Counted from the stretch's first letter, positions 17,101 to 25,495 are shown. The stretch: DNA of 42,313 nucleotides from Pirellula staleyi DSM 6068 (GCA_945900945.1 CAMDKL010000036.1:1-42313); one strand, 5' to 3'. Notes: generated by a model from the sequence alone, not told the origin. Numbers and translations are program-made.

Positions 17101-18529
17101 GACGATACATCTGAGCAGCATTCGCGGATCCGGAGACACGTACAAAATAGGTACCTGCGGGAAGCGGGCCACTCACGATATTTTCAGCGCCTTGAAGTCC
17201 ATTCAGATTGGCAGATTGAAGGACAGTTACGCCGTTGGGTGAAATCAGCTGGAGTGTGAGATCGCTTTGCGCGGAAGCGTTAAAGGTAGCCCCGGCAGAA
17301 CAAGACCCATTCGCGTTTTGTGGACCCGAAAGATAGGTTGGACCAAGTGGTGTAAGTGCCATGTCCAGCGAAATTCCGTTAGTAACAGTAAAGCTAAAGA
17401 AATCGAGATCTGAATCGTCGTCAACGCTCAAAAAGTCCATTTCGGCAGGGACTACTTGGTTGTCGTTTGCGTTGGTGCCTCGTTGGACAGTCTGTCCTGA
17501 CGCGATCGGCCCCAGTGGGGTTGCCGTAGCTGCCGCGTTATTGCCGCCATTTTTTTCGAATGAATCGCCATAACCACGTTGGGCGGCCAGAATGTCATCG
17601 AACTGCGGGCCGTCGATACTCAAATTGATAAAGGGTTCCATCAATCGGCCATTAACACCCTCGATAACAGGACAAACGTGGCCGAGACCGATTCCATGCC
17701 CATGTTCGTGCGCAAGCACGTTCCGCAGGGCTCTCGAGTTGTTTGCTGTTCCACCAAAGAAAGTGGAGTCCCCTGTATCGATCACCATGTCGCTATTGTT
17801 CGGGAAAAAATTATAAGCGAGAACGTTCGACTGGCCATCGATAAGGTGTCCACCAATACGAACATCTCCGCGAACTCCGATTACCCCCGGCAAGGAACCA
17901 AATGTTCCGCCATCGTCGTTGGGTTCATAGACATAAGTCAATCCCGACAGTTGGGACCAACGGTTGATATAGCTTTGGAACAGCGGAAACCAAGGTTCAT
18001 CCGTGTAAATCGTATCGTTGGTGGTGACTCCATAGACGGATCCCATGAAGCCAATCAGATTGCTTGGCGACGTCGGCTCACCGTTGAATCCGAAAATCGA
18101 AGTCCCATCGGGTACAAAACCCCATCGAAGTGTCGTAGGGTCACCTTGGGTTAGACCGCTTCCATTGGTAACAGTCGTTGACCACCGGGAGTTGTCAGAG
18201 AATTGGAAGGCAGCAAATGGATCTCCAGGATCCGATTTTCCATACGAGTTACCAATAGTTTCCAAATCCTCCGCAGGCAATAACGCATCCGGATGTCTAG
18301 CCATGGTGGCTGGCTCGGTACCGACATCATAGATAGCCCTGAAATGGAAGTTCGCGGGTTCCTCATTAGGAAATGTTTTTGACATCTCCAACGCCGGGTG
18401 CATTGCATCGTATGCAAGTAGGCTTCGCTCCTCCAATCTTTCGAATGCGCAATTGCGAACTGAAACGCAACACCGAACTCGACGCGCAGTCCGATTGCCT
18501 CGACGATTCAGAACGCTTTTAGTATTCAA
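14111..18529 (-). CDS. Large secreted metalloprotease-like protein
   Basis: 1472 residues. The N-terminus carries the planctomycete export signature (CAFERLEERSLLAYD, about 27-41). Residues 130-330 form a matrixin/metzincin-like domain with the zinc motif HEHGHGIGLGH (274-284) and the Met-turn candidate GRLMEP (Met297). Then come a pre-peptidase C-terminal-type beta domain (about 375-480, DFFSFTV), Calx-beta/Ig-like modules (about 490-600), further beta modules and a second PPC-like region. A dockerin-like calcium loop lies near the end (DIDKDERITTLDLGYVTARV). The last 80 residues are charged and basic. The start appears to be TTG at 18529, since an in-frame stop lies just upstream. Probably cell-surface or released. 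Confidence 0.85.
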   Translation of the reverse strand: MNTKSVLNRRGNRTARRVRCCVSVRNCAFERLEERSLLAYDAMHPALEMSKTFPNEEPANFHFRAIYDVGTEPATMARHPDALLPAEDLETIGNSYGKSDPGDPFAAFQFSDNSRWSTTVTNGSGLTQGDPTTLRWGFVPDGTSIFGFNGEPTSPSNLIGFMGSVYGVTTNDTIYTDEPWFPLFQSYINRWSQLSGLTYVYEPNDDGGTFGSLPGVIGVRGDVRIGGHLIDGQSNVLAYNFFPNNSDMVIDTGDSTFFGGTANNSRALRNVLAHEHGHGIGLGHVCPVIEGVNGRLMEPFINLSIDGPQFDDILAAQRGYGDSFEKNGGNNAAATATPLGPIASGQTVQRGTNANDNQVVPAEMDFLSVDDDSDLDFFSFTVTNGISLDMALTPLGPTYLSGPQNANGSCSAGATFNASAQSDLTLQLISPNGVTVLQSANLNGLQGAENIVSGPLPAGTYFVRVSGSANAAQMYRLSLAATQASSVVVTQSGGSTDVSESGLTDSYTLGLSTVPAGTVQVTATANSQVQISSDGVNFSSSVTLSLANTTPQTITVRAIDDFVSEGLHTGTITHAISATNDPTGYPLTMPVASITVNIEDNELTQFVRQQPFGSLVSTSFTNPGTIANASGNVTFSISLEAGQKFSATATPANSAVLRIELVGVTPIFAASNAGAAAVLPVTAIASSGVYSLRVTSNFASSFNLSAVLNAISEVVDSAGDNKLAIDSSALALGGGRYAVIGKAAPVSSPTLQFTKSNNPNLFVDISSTGTDLRLGDDTFAVISTTVGNSIFPAGTATVNNNGLLISGVIQTQLIDNFGLPTGSFGNALVPFWDDIDDETGGVYWQQRQVGGINTLIVQWENRPHFDNSGSTTFQLQLFESGQVLARYVYKDVIFGNAAWNGGASATVGFQQSSNSALQFSFNSASLVDGDVLDLVRPVSPDVDEFSLNLNGQASKPIDIVLAGVGVDFSNQQLQLIGVDGSTVLASGVVDPVQAGIKATNINLGILGFVVPVGGTYTIRTTNTTASGQYVLGVGIALALESEPNNLATNPLRGIASNKPALGFLNVLGDQDDHYSLSLLAGEIVKINTTTPFDSITSSLSNLLNPELTVVHPDGATIVATDLNSMDGKNALARFTAPITGTYSVRVRATSGSGEYTLAAITDRVGASVFYNDSGFEFFGGLNAAIDDSKRLLSPSTTPQKTSFTNVSGFTKGLNGIMLSLAGLVGSQLNPSDFIFRVAPNDVFGVVNPSTWALAPAPGSINVTAGSTSAPGRVRIEWPDNVLQNTWLQIIVRSNANTGLPLPAVFYVGNALGEVDGEAPYRTTTIDLGKIALMVGNTLVPANEVRDIDKDERITTLDLGYVTARVGNRILLDDIIIPVSGSAAEGASSGAITLPPSPPKQSLTLALLVGSFSESRLDSARQSKAERKQVQKLDVSFSLSRDQSRATATNVPTDFEIDDLFYEIGKRRRRSRQ

Positions 18530-18602
18530 AATAGGTCAAGCCAAGAATACAAGAAACAGGTGAAAAGATGATTCGGTGACGCTATTGGAGCAAAGCATCG
18601 CT

Positions 18603-19217
18603 TTAAACGCAACGCTTTGGCCTACGTTTTCTCAACCAGACGATTCCTAGGCTACCCAGTCCCAACAGCGCGAGGGAGTTAGGCTCCGGTACCGCTGTGA
18701 TACGATAAGAAACAGGGCCGGTAAATGTAGCTCCGTTGGTTCCTCCGGGCAGGAAACCGGTACTACCAACACCTGACGCCGAAAGCGAACTAACTGTCAT
18801 CTGATACGTTCCCTCGGTTGCACCCGTTGTACTAAGTGTCAAGCTCCCGAATTGAACCTTTGTGTTCGCCGCGATCGTACGTCCAACACCCGTCCCGCCC
18901 GCTGAACCGGTGAACGCAGTCGAAAAAGCCTCTCCGGCACGCTGCAAATCCCACGTCTGACTTGGTGCACCAACCAAAAAATCAAAGGTACCGGAGGTGA
19001 ATCTGCCTCCACCGCCATTGGCTGGACCCGCGTTCAATTGGATGGAGTAACCACCGATGGTCTCGGTCGTTGCCGATTCAATGAAAACATTGAATACCGC
19101 GCTGTCGCCTAAAACGATAGCTGTTGTTGCCGGCGTAATGCTGAAGACGATTTCTGCTTTAGCTCGTTCGATAGGCATCGCAATTAGCAAGGCTAGGAAC
19201 ACGAGAATTGTACGCAT
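18603..19217 (-). CDS. PEP-CTERM sorted secreted protein
   Basis: 204 residues from the ATG at 19217 with AGGAAA upstream. Signal peptide RTILVFLALLIAMPIERAKA, then a cohesin-like or beta-sandwich body (VFSITPATTAIVLGDSAVFN, GGYSIQLNAGP), then the PEP-CTERM tail VPEPNSLALLGLGSLGIVWL ending in RKRRPKR. Such tails are recognised by an exosortase that is not in this window. The large protease-like gene lies 73 bp downstream on the same strand, so the two may be co-expressed. The beta-sandwich may interact with the dockerin-like end of that neighbour; this is a guess from domain type only. Confidence 0.82.
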   Translation of the reverse strand: MRTILVFLALLIAMPIERAKAEIVFSITPATTAIVLGDSAVFNVFIESATTETIGGYSIQLNAGPANGGGGRFTSGTFDFLVGAPSQTWDLQRAGEAFSTAFTGSAGGTGVGRTIAANTKVQFGSLTLSTTGATEGTYQMTVSSLSASGVGSTGFLPGGTNGATFTGPVSYRITAVPEPNSLALLGLGSLGIVWLRKRRPKRCV

Positions 19218-19390
19218 GATGTTTCCTGGTTTTTTTAAAAAAAGTTTAGGCAACTGCCGGGGATCAGTATACCCCAAACACCATCAGGGCTGTAAAACTT
19301 CACGAACCGATTCCGACGCCCGCACATCATCGGACGTAATATTCTGTGGTAACCGTTCACGGCCCTCGGACTTGAACAATTAAGTTCGGG
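19218..19390. other. Leader of PEP-CTERM gene with degraded palindrome
   Basis: No gene seen. Besides the promoter expected for the PEP-CTERM gene, it contains the second copy of the GTAACCGTTCA palindrome (19349-19383). Confidence 0.5.
19349..19383. repeat. Palindrome, GTAACCGTTCA family, copy 2
   Basis: The left arm GTAACCGTTCA (19349-19359) and the following CGGC are identical to the copy at 8638; the right arm is degraded (TTGAACAATTA where the first copy has TTGAACGGTTA). It lies immediately downstream of the GxxExxY remnant. Two copies with one degenerate arm point to an interspersed mobile-type element and not chance. Confidence 0.6.
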
Positions 19391-19531
19391 TCAAGAGGAC
19401 GATAGATCATTTGTCAACTGCGTCATCCTGTTCTTGGCAACTCGCGTGATTCCGTCTTGGATGAGGGCTTCTCCAAAATTGATTATCAGGCCTAGCTTAG
19501 ATATTGCATAAGCCGTTTTGGCGTTAGCCAC
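19391..19531 (-). pseudogene. GxxExxY protein C-terminal remnant
   Basis: A 46-codon frame (GTG at 19531, TGA at 19391-19393) reading ISKLGLIINFGEALIQDGITRV in its middle part. GLIINFG followed by xDGIxRV is the closing signature of GxxExxY proteins (about 125 residues when intact). The N-terminal two thirds, including the GxxExxY motif itself, is absent. The function of the family is unknown; it is often found among mobile or repeated intergenic DNA. Confidence 0.55.
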
Positions 19532-19602
19532 GGTTCACGCGACATCCATAAACCGGGGCTATCCCACTCGGCAACATTTGCCTGTAAAACCAAGACAATA
19601 CC

Positions 19603-20188
19603 TTATTTGACGTTCTTCTTTTTTTTCGATCCAGGCTCCTTTGGCACCTCGGCTGTTATCGCGGGGCCATTGTCGGGCGGCATGGATTTGTGCCAATCGA
19701 GCACCGTCTTCGTGAGACGGGCAACAAGTTCAGGTTGCTGATTGGCGAGGTTGGTGGTCTCAGCGAGGTCGGCGGCAAGGTTAAAAAGCTGTGGTTGGGT
19801 GCCGTCGTATTCGCATCGTAGTTTCCAGTCTTGGTTGCGAACAGCAAGGTCGGGCAATCGTTCGGCCGTTTGCATTGTCTTTCGATCCGGCGGGCGTCGC
19901 CAACAGAAAGGAGGTGATCCTCCAACGCTGTGGATGCTGGCCGGTTGCGAGAGCGCAACGCGAAGGCGAACAGATCGGCGAGTTCACATAGAACTGCGAA
20001 AAGCGGATACCTTCAGTAGCTAGTCGGTCCACGTTCGGTGTCTGTGCTTCCGTGTTGCCGAAGCAAGAAAAATCGCCCCAGCCCAAGTCATCGATGTAGA
20101 CCATGATAATGTTCGGACTCTTCGCCCCAACCTGCAACGAACAACACAGAGCACCATGGAACACTACGAAAGTGCATAGCACTCTCAT
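19603..20188 (-). pseudogene. Sulfatase with internal deletion
   Basis: From the ATG at 20188: a signal peptide (RVLCTFVVFHGALCCSLQVGA), then the sulfatase opening PNIIMVYIDDLGWGDFSCFG, TPNVDRLATEGIRFSQFYV and the formylglycine motif CSPSR, up to QRWRITSFL. There, near 19893-19898, the frame changes and the text jumps to the sulfatase C-terminal region: WRRPPDRK, LAVRNQDWKLRCEYDGTQPQ, NLAADLAETTNLANQQPELV. About 250 or more residues of the catalytic domain are lost and the junction is out of frame, so no active enzyme can be made. The gene began as a typical secreted planctomycete sulfatase of the type acting on sulfated polysaccharides. Confidence 0.8.
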
Positions 20189-20397
20189 CGCGGGAATGGT
20201 CGTGAAGAAATTAGAGGCAATTGTCATCCGCCTAATCCTAATCGATTGCCAAGAGCAATAGTTCGCTCTCCGTATTCTAATACCGTCATTTTTTGCTAGC
20301 CCTCGGCGTTGTTTTGGAGGCAGTAATACAAAAATAAAGGTAGTTGTAAGTCTCTATTGACGTGCTGCTTGCCGATCTTCTATGAATTGCCCAAATC

Positions 20398-21498
20398 ATG
20401 AAAGTCGCAATTTTGCTGCCAACTTGGGTGGGTGACGCCTGTATGGCCACCCCTACCCTCCGATCCATACGAAACGGGATGCCCGCGATAGACGAGTTGT
20501 GTGCCGTAGGACGGCATGCTCCCGTCGCTGTTCTCGAAGGAACTCCGTGGATCGATTCCACGATCACCTTCAAGCCTAGGTCACAAGATTTGAAAACGGT
20601 ATCTAGGCGAGGCCTAGTTTCAAAACTGAAGAGCAGACGCTTTGACTTGATCGTTCTTTTGCCTAACTCCTTGTCGGCTGGTTTGATTGGATACTTCTCT
20701 GGCGCAAAACGCCGAATGGGGTATGCAAAAGATGGCCGGACCTGGCTGTTGACCGATCCAATTCCACAGCAGGAAAACGAAGTCGATCATCGCAAAACGT
20801 CCACCATCGATTATTACCTTAACCTGGCGAAGCATTTGGGCTGTTCCATCGACGACCGATCCATGCAGTTGTTCGTTTCTGAAATGGACCGCGAACTAGC
20901 AAGAGCCATGTATTCCAAGTTTCAATTTTCCTGGGAAAGACCTACCGTTGTCTTCAACACGTCGTCGGCAAAGGCAGCGTCACGACATTGGCCAGTCGGG
21001 TATGCGAGTCGAACCGCAAGATTCCTCGCGGATCGGCATGGAATACAAACCATCGTGCATTGTGGACCCTCGGACAGGGACCGAGCCAATGCCATCGCAT
21101 TTGGGGCTTCGCATCCTTTGATCAAGAGTATGGGCCAAATGGAAGACATTCCAATTGGACTTAGCAAAGCCGTCTTTGAGCAAGCAAATGTGGTAGTATC
21201 GACAGACAGTGGCCCTCGACATATCGCAGTTGCTCTCAACAAAAATGTCGTCAGTCTATTCGGGCCGACGGACCCGGAATCCACACGAACATACAATTTA
21301 CCTGAAAAAACCTTGAGGGTGCCGATGGACTGCCAACCTTGTGGCCAATCTAAATGCCCATTGGTTCATAACAACTGCATGCATGGTTTAACTCATCGAG
21401 TCGTGATTCAAGCGATACTTGAATACGTAGAAAACGCTTCCGAGAGCGAAAGTCTTAAGCCAGCTGATGGTATAAACCTTCCTATTCGAGCCGCTTAG
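20398..21498 (+). CDS. Glycosyltransferase family 9, WaaF-like
   Basis: 366 residues, the normal length for ADP-heptose:LPS heptosyltransferase II-type enzymes. Landmarks: MKVAILLPTWVGDACMATPT at the N-terminus, a central FDLIVLLPNSLSAGLIGYFS, then the donor half with VVFNTSSAKAASRHWP, VVVSTDSGPRHIAVALN, VSLFGPTDPE and a Cys-rich stretch CQPCGQSKCPL. It transfers a heptose or similar sugar to lipid A core on the cytoplasmic face. No other core-oligosaccharide genes are adjacent, and no strong ribosome binding site is visible, so the start rests on the conserved N-terminus. A terminator candidate follows at 21634. Confidence 0.88.
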   Translation: MKVAILLPTWVGDACMATPTLRSIRNGMPAIDELCAVGRHAPVAVLEGTPWIDSTITFKPRSQDLKTVSRRGLVSKLKSRRFDLIVLLPNSLSAGLIGYFSGAKRRMGYAKDGRTWLLTDPIPQQENEVDHRKTSTIDYYLNLAKHLGCSIDDRSMQLFVSEMDRELARAMYSKFQFSWERPTVVFNTSSAKAASRHWPVGYASRTARFLADRHGIQTIVHCGPSDRDRANAIAFGASHPLIKSMGQMEDIPIGLSKAVFEQANVVVSTDSGPRHIAVALNKNVVSLFGPTDPESTRTYNLPEKTLRVPMDCQPCGQSKCPLVHNNCMHGLTHRVVIQAILEYVENASESESLKPADGINLPIRAA

Positions 21499-21633
21499 TT
21501 GGTGCTACAATTGGGGACTTACCTACGCTATCGCTGCTTAAACAAGCTGTGAAAAATTAGGTATTGACATATGGATTTGAAAAGACATTTTTGTTCCGTA
21601 CGATTGGCAGTAACATGGCAACGCGGTGAGTTA

Positions 21634-21654
21634 GATCGCCGCGATCCTTTTTTT
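21634..21654 (+). terminator. Possible intrinsic terminator after waaF-like gene
   Basis: GATCG (21634-21638) and CGATC (21642-21646) around a CCG loop, then CC-less spacing of one C and seven T (21648-21654). The outer bases can alternatively pair as CGCGG/CCGCG (21622-21643). The stem is short; a downstream location, 136 bp after the stop of the WaaF-like gene, fits. Confidence 0.4.
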
Positions 21655-21776
21655 CCCCTTCTCCTCCCGAGGAGTAGAAGGGGAGAAAGATCGTTAGCCG
21701 CTCCGCGATTTTGGATTTGCGATTGCTTAGAATCGGAGTTTGGAACAAAAACTGCTGCAATACCAAATTTTTAACA

Positions 21777-21811
21777 GCCCAGGCTAGCGTCCTGCGGCTA
21801 ATCATTAACCC
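21777..21811 (-). repeat. AGCCGCAGGACGCTAGCC-type intergenic repeat
   Basis: On the minus strand it reads GGTTAATGATTAGCCGCAGG, then ACGCTAGCCTGGG. From memory, near-identical text (a short AGCCGCAGG-rich element) is scattered through intergenic DNA of Rhodopirellula and relatives; this is recollection and not a search result. Only one copy occurs in this window. Confidence 0.4.
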
Positions 21812-21862
21812 ACCGAACAAAGCATTTCGCTTTTCAGTCGCGAGAACGAGAGCCAACTTTTT

Positions 21863-22393
21863 ATGCAACGCAATCCTTCGCTGGATCTAACCCAATTCAT
21901 CCGTGCCATCCCCGATTTCCCAAAACCTGGCATCCTGTTTCGTGATATCACTCCTCTTCTCGGAAATACCAATGCGTTTCGGGAGACCATCGCTCGCATG
22001 GCAGATCCATTTCGCGGTCAGCAAATTGACTGCCTTGTCGCAGCCGAGGCGAGGGGATTTATTTTTGCCGCTCCACTCGCGATCGAGCTTGGAGCCGCGT
22101 TTGTTCCTGTTCGCAAACCGGGAAAGCTGCCCCACGACAAGCATTCGTTCAGCTACGAACTCGAATATGGCAGGGACACTTTGGAAATGCATAAAGATGG
22201 CGTCTCGATTGGTCAGCGTGTTTTGGTCGTAGATGACTTGCTGGCAACGGGCGGAACTGTGGAAGCATGTTGTAAGCTGTTGTCCAATATTCAAGTCGAA
22301 ATTGTTGGCTGCTTATTTTGTATTGAGTTGAGTGGCTTGAACGGAAGATCTCGACTTGCTCCGCACCAAGTTGTCAGCTTGCTAACCTACTAG
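21863..22393 (+). CDS. apt: Adenine phosphoribosyltransferase
   Basis: Salvages adenine to AMP using PRPP in the cytoplasm. 176 residues, family-typical. Motifs: the opening [32 protein letters not shown], the base-binding [10 protein letters not shown] (81-90) and the PRPP-binding [13 protein letters not shown] (120-132). The C-terminal end is complete ([18 protein letters not shown]). A site-2 protease gene starts 24 bp downstream on the same strand, so the two may share a transcript. No clear Shine-Dalgarno sequence precedes the ATG. Confidence 0.95.
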   Translation: MQRNPSLDLTQFIRAIPDFPKPGILFRDITPLLGNTNAFRETIARMADPFRGQQIDCLVAAEARGFIFAAPLAIELGAAFVPVRKPGKLPHDKHSFSYELEYGRDTLEMHKDGVSIGQRVLVVDDLLATGGTVEACCKLLSNIQVEIVGCLFCIELSGLNGRSRLAPHQVVSLLTY

Positions 22394-22416
22394 AACGTGC
22401 ATTTTACCAATAATCC

Positions 22417-23505
22417 ATGCGGGACGAACCCATACCGATGCAATCACATCCCCAGCGAGCGGGCACAGCAGAGGAATCGCTAAGAAATCTGGGCCTCGAG
22501 TTCGACGAAATTGTCTCAGACGCTTCCTGCGATGTGCCTATCGGTCGTGAACCGAGGCCGCGTTGGTTTGTTCCATTGCTACTGCTTTTGGCAACATTGA
22601 TCTCGATGACCTGGGCTGGCATTGCTGCCTGGTCACCCATGGGCCTAATTGAAAACGCTTTTTATAGCGGATCGCTTTTTGAAGTTCGTCGACATGTATT
22701 GGCAAACTGGCTGCCAGGCTTGCTCTTTTCCGTTTCCTTAACCATTATTCTTGGCGCCCATGAATTAGGTCACTATTTTGCGACGCGTATCTATCGGATC
22801 CAATCTAGTTTACCGATTTTTATTCCGTTTCCAATCAGTCCAGCGGGAACATGCGGTGCCGTTATCCTAATGGATGGTATGCGAGCGGACCGGCGCCAAA
22901 TTTTCGATATTGGACTAGCCGGTCCTTTGGCTGGCTTGGTTTTCGCCATTCCAATCGCAGTGATCGGACTCATGGTCGGCCAGCCGCCTCAGACTCGTGG
23001 CACCACGATCCAGTTTGGACAACCCATTGCAATACGAGCCTTAGCGGAAGTCTTGCCGATGCGAACTGCGCCGATCAGCCGTCAAGGCGAGAATAAAGGG
23101 GCCACTGCCTACCAAGGGATAATGCAATCGAATAGCATATCCAACGAAGCGATGAATCCGATGCTGATGGCCGCATGGGTTGGTTTTTTAGTAACGGGAC
23201 TCAATATGGTTCCAATAAGTCAGCTCGATGGAGGCCACGTTATTTTTGGTCTCTTGGGGCGCCGCTCTCGCGCCGTGTCTTGGCTCGCGTATCTCGGATG
23301 TATAGGCTATGTAACTTACACGAGCATCCGGTATGGGCAACCTGAGTACATTCTCATGCTTCTACTGATTCCCCTGATGGGGATTGCCCACCCACCGAGT
23401 CGGGATGACGACGTCGAACTGGGTTTGCCTCGTCAGATCATTGGAGCCCTGTCGCTTGCTATCCCCTTTTTGTGCATCCCAATGCGACCGATTATTATTT
23501 CCTGA
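22417..23505 (+). CDS. Site-2 protease family (M50) membrane metalloprotease
   Basis: 362 residues. A cytoplasmic N-terminal region (about 1-45) is followed by membrane helices. The zinc motif HELGHY is at 115-120 and the second metal-site motif LDGGH at 270-274, which together define an active M50 intramembrane protease. The family cleaves membrane-anchored substrates such as anti-sigma factors. The first ATG (22417) and one at 22438 are both possible. It follows apt by 24 bp. No PDZ domain or partner protease is adjacent, so its substrate is unknown; the ECF sigma factor at 29 kb has a kinase partner and not a classic anti-sigma factor. Confidence 0.88.
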   Translation: MRDEPIPMQSHPQRAGTAEESLRNLGLEFDEIVSDASCDVPIGREPRPRWFVPLLLLLATLISMTWAGIAAWSPMGLIENAFYSGSLFEVRRHVLANWLPGLLFSVSLTIILGAHELGHYFATRIYRIQSSLPIFIPFPISPAGTCGAVILMDGMRADRRQIFDIGLAGPLAGLVFAIPIAVIGLMVGQPPQTRGTTIQFGQPIAIRALAEVLPMRTAPISRQGENKGATAYQGIMQSNSISNEAMNPMLMAAWVGFLVTGLNMVPISQLDGGHVIFGLLGRRSRAVSWLAYLGCIGYVTYTSIRYGQPEYILMLLLIPLMGIAHPPSRDDDVELGLPRQIIGALSLAIPFLCIPMRPIIIS

Positions 23506-23527
23506 AGGTCGTATTTCTTGTCCGATG

Positions 23528-24160
23528 CTAAGGCTGAGCGGCCAAAACCACAGTTCCTGTTGTCAATAACTGAAATCGGATTGCACCAGCGTCATAAGGT
23601 ACACGTTGACGAAGGCATGGAGCTGCTGAACCTGTTCGGTAGTGGCCAGCGGAGGGCTGCTCCTGGAGAGGCGGATGCAAATACGCTTGATAAGGCTGAA
23701 ACGCAACGTCAGAAAAAAATCGGGCGCCCGATAGAAGTGGCTGAAGACAAGGATATCGCTCCTGACCGTGCCGTTCCAACATCGTATCCTCGAAGAAGAG
23801 TGGCTGATGGCAAAAAACAGGCGCTATCCACGTTTTGGTCTCAAGTCGCCAAAAACCATATCGGTCTGGTCCATAAGGTAGATAAATTGCGCTAGGTAGT
23901 CTTCCTACCACAAGATCTTCCGGAACCGAATTTGTTCCGTCTGTTGGAATGGAGGTGTTCGGTACCTTCAATGCTGGCAATACCAGGGGGTCGCGATTTT
24001 TTGTCGCTGTTGGTTCCTGCTCCTGTGCATGCAATGCCGTGCAGGAGAATGCGACGCCTAGCCCGACAAGAGAACAGGACCGAGCGATTATACAACTGGA
24101 CCGATTGAGTGACATTAGCAACCTAGTCGCGTGGGCCATCCTAGCATTCCTGTGTGACAT
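23528..24160 (-). CDS. Secreted planctomycete protein, unknown function
   Basis: 210 residues with a signal peptide (SSCIIARSCSLVGLGVAFSCTALHAQ); ATG at 24160 is used, with an internal ATG 15 codons on as an alternative. The mature part has a motif series I associate with a planctomycete-wide family of hypothetical proteins: WIAPVFCHQPLFFEDTMLER, CLQPLLSGARFFSDVAFQPY, then HPP and GHYRTGSAAPC. Two or more conserved cysteines suggest disulfides in the periplasm. Function unknown. It is convergent with the site-2 protease gene (22 bp between stops). Confidence 0.72.
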   Translation of the reverse strand: MSHRNARMAHATRLLMSLNRSSCIIARSCSLVGLGVAFSCTALHAQEQEPTATKNRDPLVLPALKVPNTSIPTDGTNSVPEDLVVGRLPSAIYLPYGPDRYGFWRLETKTWIAPVFCHQPLFFEDTMLERHGQERYPCLQPLLSGARFFSDVAFQPYQAYLHPPLQEQPSAGHYRTGSAAPCLRQRVPYDAGAIRFQLLTTGTVVLAAQP

Positions 24161-24371
24161 CCTGCCACCTGTTTTGAAAATGTGTATTAAAAGTCGACCT
24201 AGGGGTAGACCGATGGCAATGCAACGGCGGTCGACTTGTTGTGGTTCTCGGCATAACCCGCAAGTTCGCTTAAGGATTGCAACAGGAATTCAGGTTGTAA
24301 GTACTGAAGTCCATCTCAGCGCCGGTCGCAGGCGTCAATCTTTGCCAAATTAGGGCATTTCGGAACAGCCT

Positions 24372-25397
24372 TTAGACGAGTTCGATCATTGCCTTGAGAA
24401 CGCCGGATTCGGGGAGTGTGAACGATTCGAAGTCCTTTAGCACGCCAGCAAAACTCGTTCGGTGTGTGATCCAAGGGTCTGTCTTGATCGTTCCAGATTC
24501 GATCAAGTTTATGATTCTGCTGAAGTCTTTTGGCAAAGCATTGCGAGAGGCCAACAAATTCGCTTCAGGACGATGCATTTGTGGATGTTTGAATGCGATT
24601 TCTTCAACGGTAATCCCAACATAAACCAAATTTCCAGTGGGCGCGATGAACTGTAGGGCACTGGACATAGAATGCCGATTTCCCGTTGCGTCAATGATGA
24701 CCGAATACATATCACCGCTCGTGATCCTCTGCATGGCTTCTTTTTCGCTACCGTCCCCTTTATTGAGAATAATGTTCGAGATTCCATAGTTTGATTCAAC
24801 AAACGCCAAACGAGTAGCATTCATATCCATGACGCTGATCTCGGCGCCGGACAATCGAGTAAACTCGAGCGTCGCTAAACCGATTGGGCCAGCTCCGATA
24901 ATCAACGCATGATCCTTTGGACCGGCTCCGCTTCGATCATTTGCATGGCATCCGATCGCAAGTGTCTCGACCAAAGCCAATTGATCCAACGTGAGCGTCG
25001 CAGAGGCATGCAGTTTGTCAGCTCGAAGTACAAACTGCTCGCACAGTCCGCCATCCATCATGACTCCGATAACCTTTAGATTGGAACAACAATTTCCGGA
25101 ACCACGCCTGCAAGCATAACAGCTTCCACAGTTCATGTAGGGTTCGACACTGCATCGATCTCCGACGTTTACGTTGGTTACGCCCTCGCCGATTGCAAGC
25201 ACTTCGACACCCAACTCGTGTCCAGGAATTCTTGGGAAATCAAAAAACGGAAACTTGCCCAAATAGCAGCTAATATCCGTCCCGCAAACACCCATCCGAT
25301 GTGTCCTGACGAGTGCCATACCTGGTCCTGGTGCACTCGGGAAATCGATTTCAATAAGTCGAAGCGTTTTTGGTTCAGAGAATTGAATTGCGAGCAT
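24372..25397 (-). CDS. Zinc-dependent alcohol dehydrogenase family protein
   Basis: 341 residues from the ATG at 25397 (MLAIQFSEPKTLRL). Catalytic zinc ligands are present: Cys38 in GVCGTD, His60-Glu61 in PGHE. The structural zinc set Cys90, Cys93, Cys96 and Cys104 is intact (NCGSCYACRRGSGNCC). The Rossmann motif is GAGPIG (168-173), with Asp near 195 (SVMDMN) favouring NAD over NADP. This medium-chain family includes sorbitol, threonine and galactonate-type dehydrogenases; the closest type cannot be decided. It lies 99 bp downstream of the Zn-ribbon/GYF gene on the same strand. Confidence 0.88.
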   Translation of the reverse strand: MLAIQFSEPKTLRLIEIDFPSAPGPGMALVRTHRMGVCGTDISCYLGKFPFFDFPRIPGHELGVEVLAIGEGVTNVNVGDRCSVEPYMNCGSCYACRRGSGNCCSNLKVIGVMMDGGLCEQFVLRADKLHASATLTLDQLALVETLAIGCHANDRSGAGPKDHALIIGAGPIGLATLEFTRLSGAEISVMDMNATRLAFVESNYGISNIILNKGDGSEKEAMQRITSGDMYSVIIDATGNRHSMSSALQFIAPTGNLVYVGITVEEIAFKHPQMHRPEANLLASRNALPKDFSRIINLIESGTIKTDPWITHRTSFAGVLKDFESFTLPESGVLKAMIELV

Positions 25398-25495
25398 AGT
25401 TGAAACGAGATGGCAACTGAGGGTAAGTGCATACGAATGTGAACCGAACACATACAACTGCTAATATAGCGATTGGACACCAAAACGACATCGGC

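Larger units (their letters stand above)
21499..21862. other. Intergenic region with hairpins and repeat
   Basis: No gene seen. It holds a terminator candidate (21634-21654). Next is an imperfect hairpin of CCCCTTCT...AGAAGGGG around 21655-21684 whose flanks are not T-rich, then a planctomycete-type intergenic repeat (21777-21811). The promoter of apt should be near the right end. Confidence 0.55.

Noticed and set aside
17579-18154. Plus-strand frame of 191 codons inside the large secreted protein gene
   Set aside because: It is antisense to the conserved zinc-protease domain, whose motifs are clear; a shadow of that gene.
21655-21687. CCCCTTCT...AGAAGGGG hairpin as a terminator
   Set aside because: No T-run follows the stem on either strand; more likely a repeat or chance palindrome.
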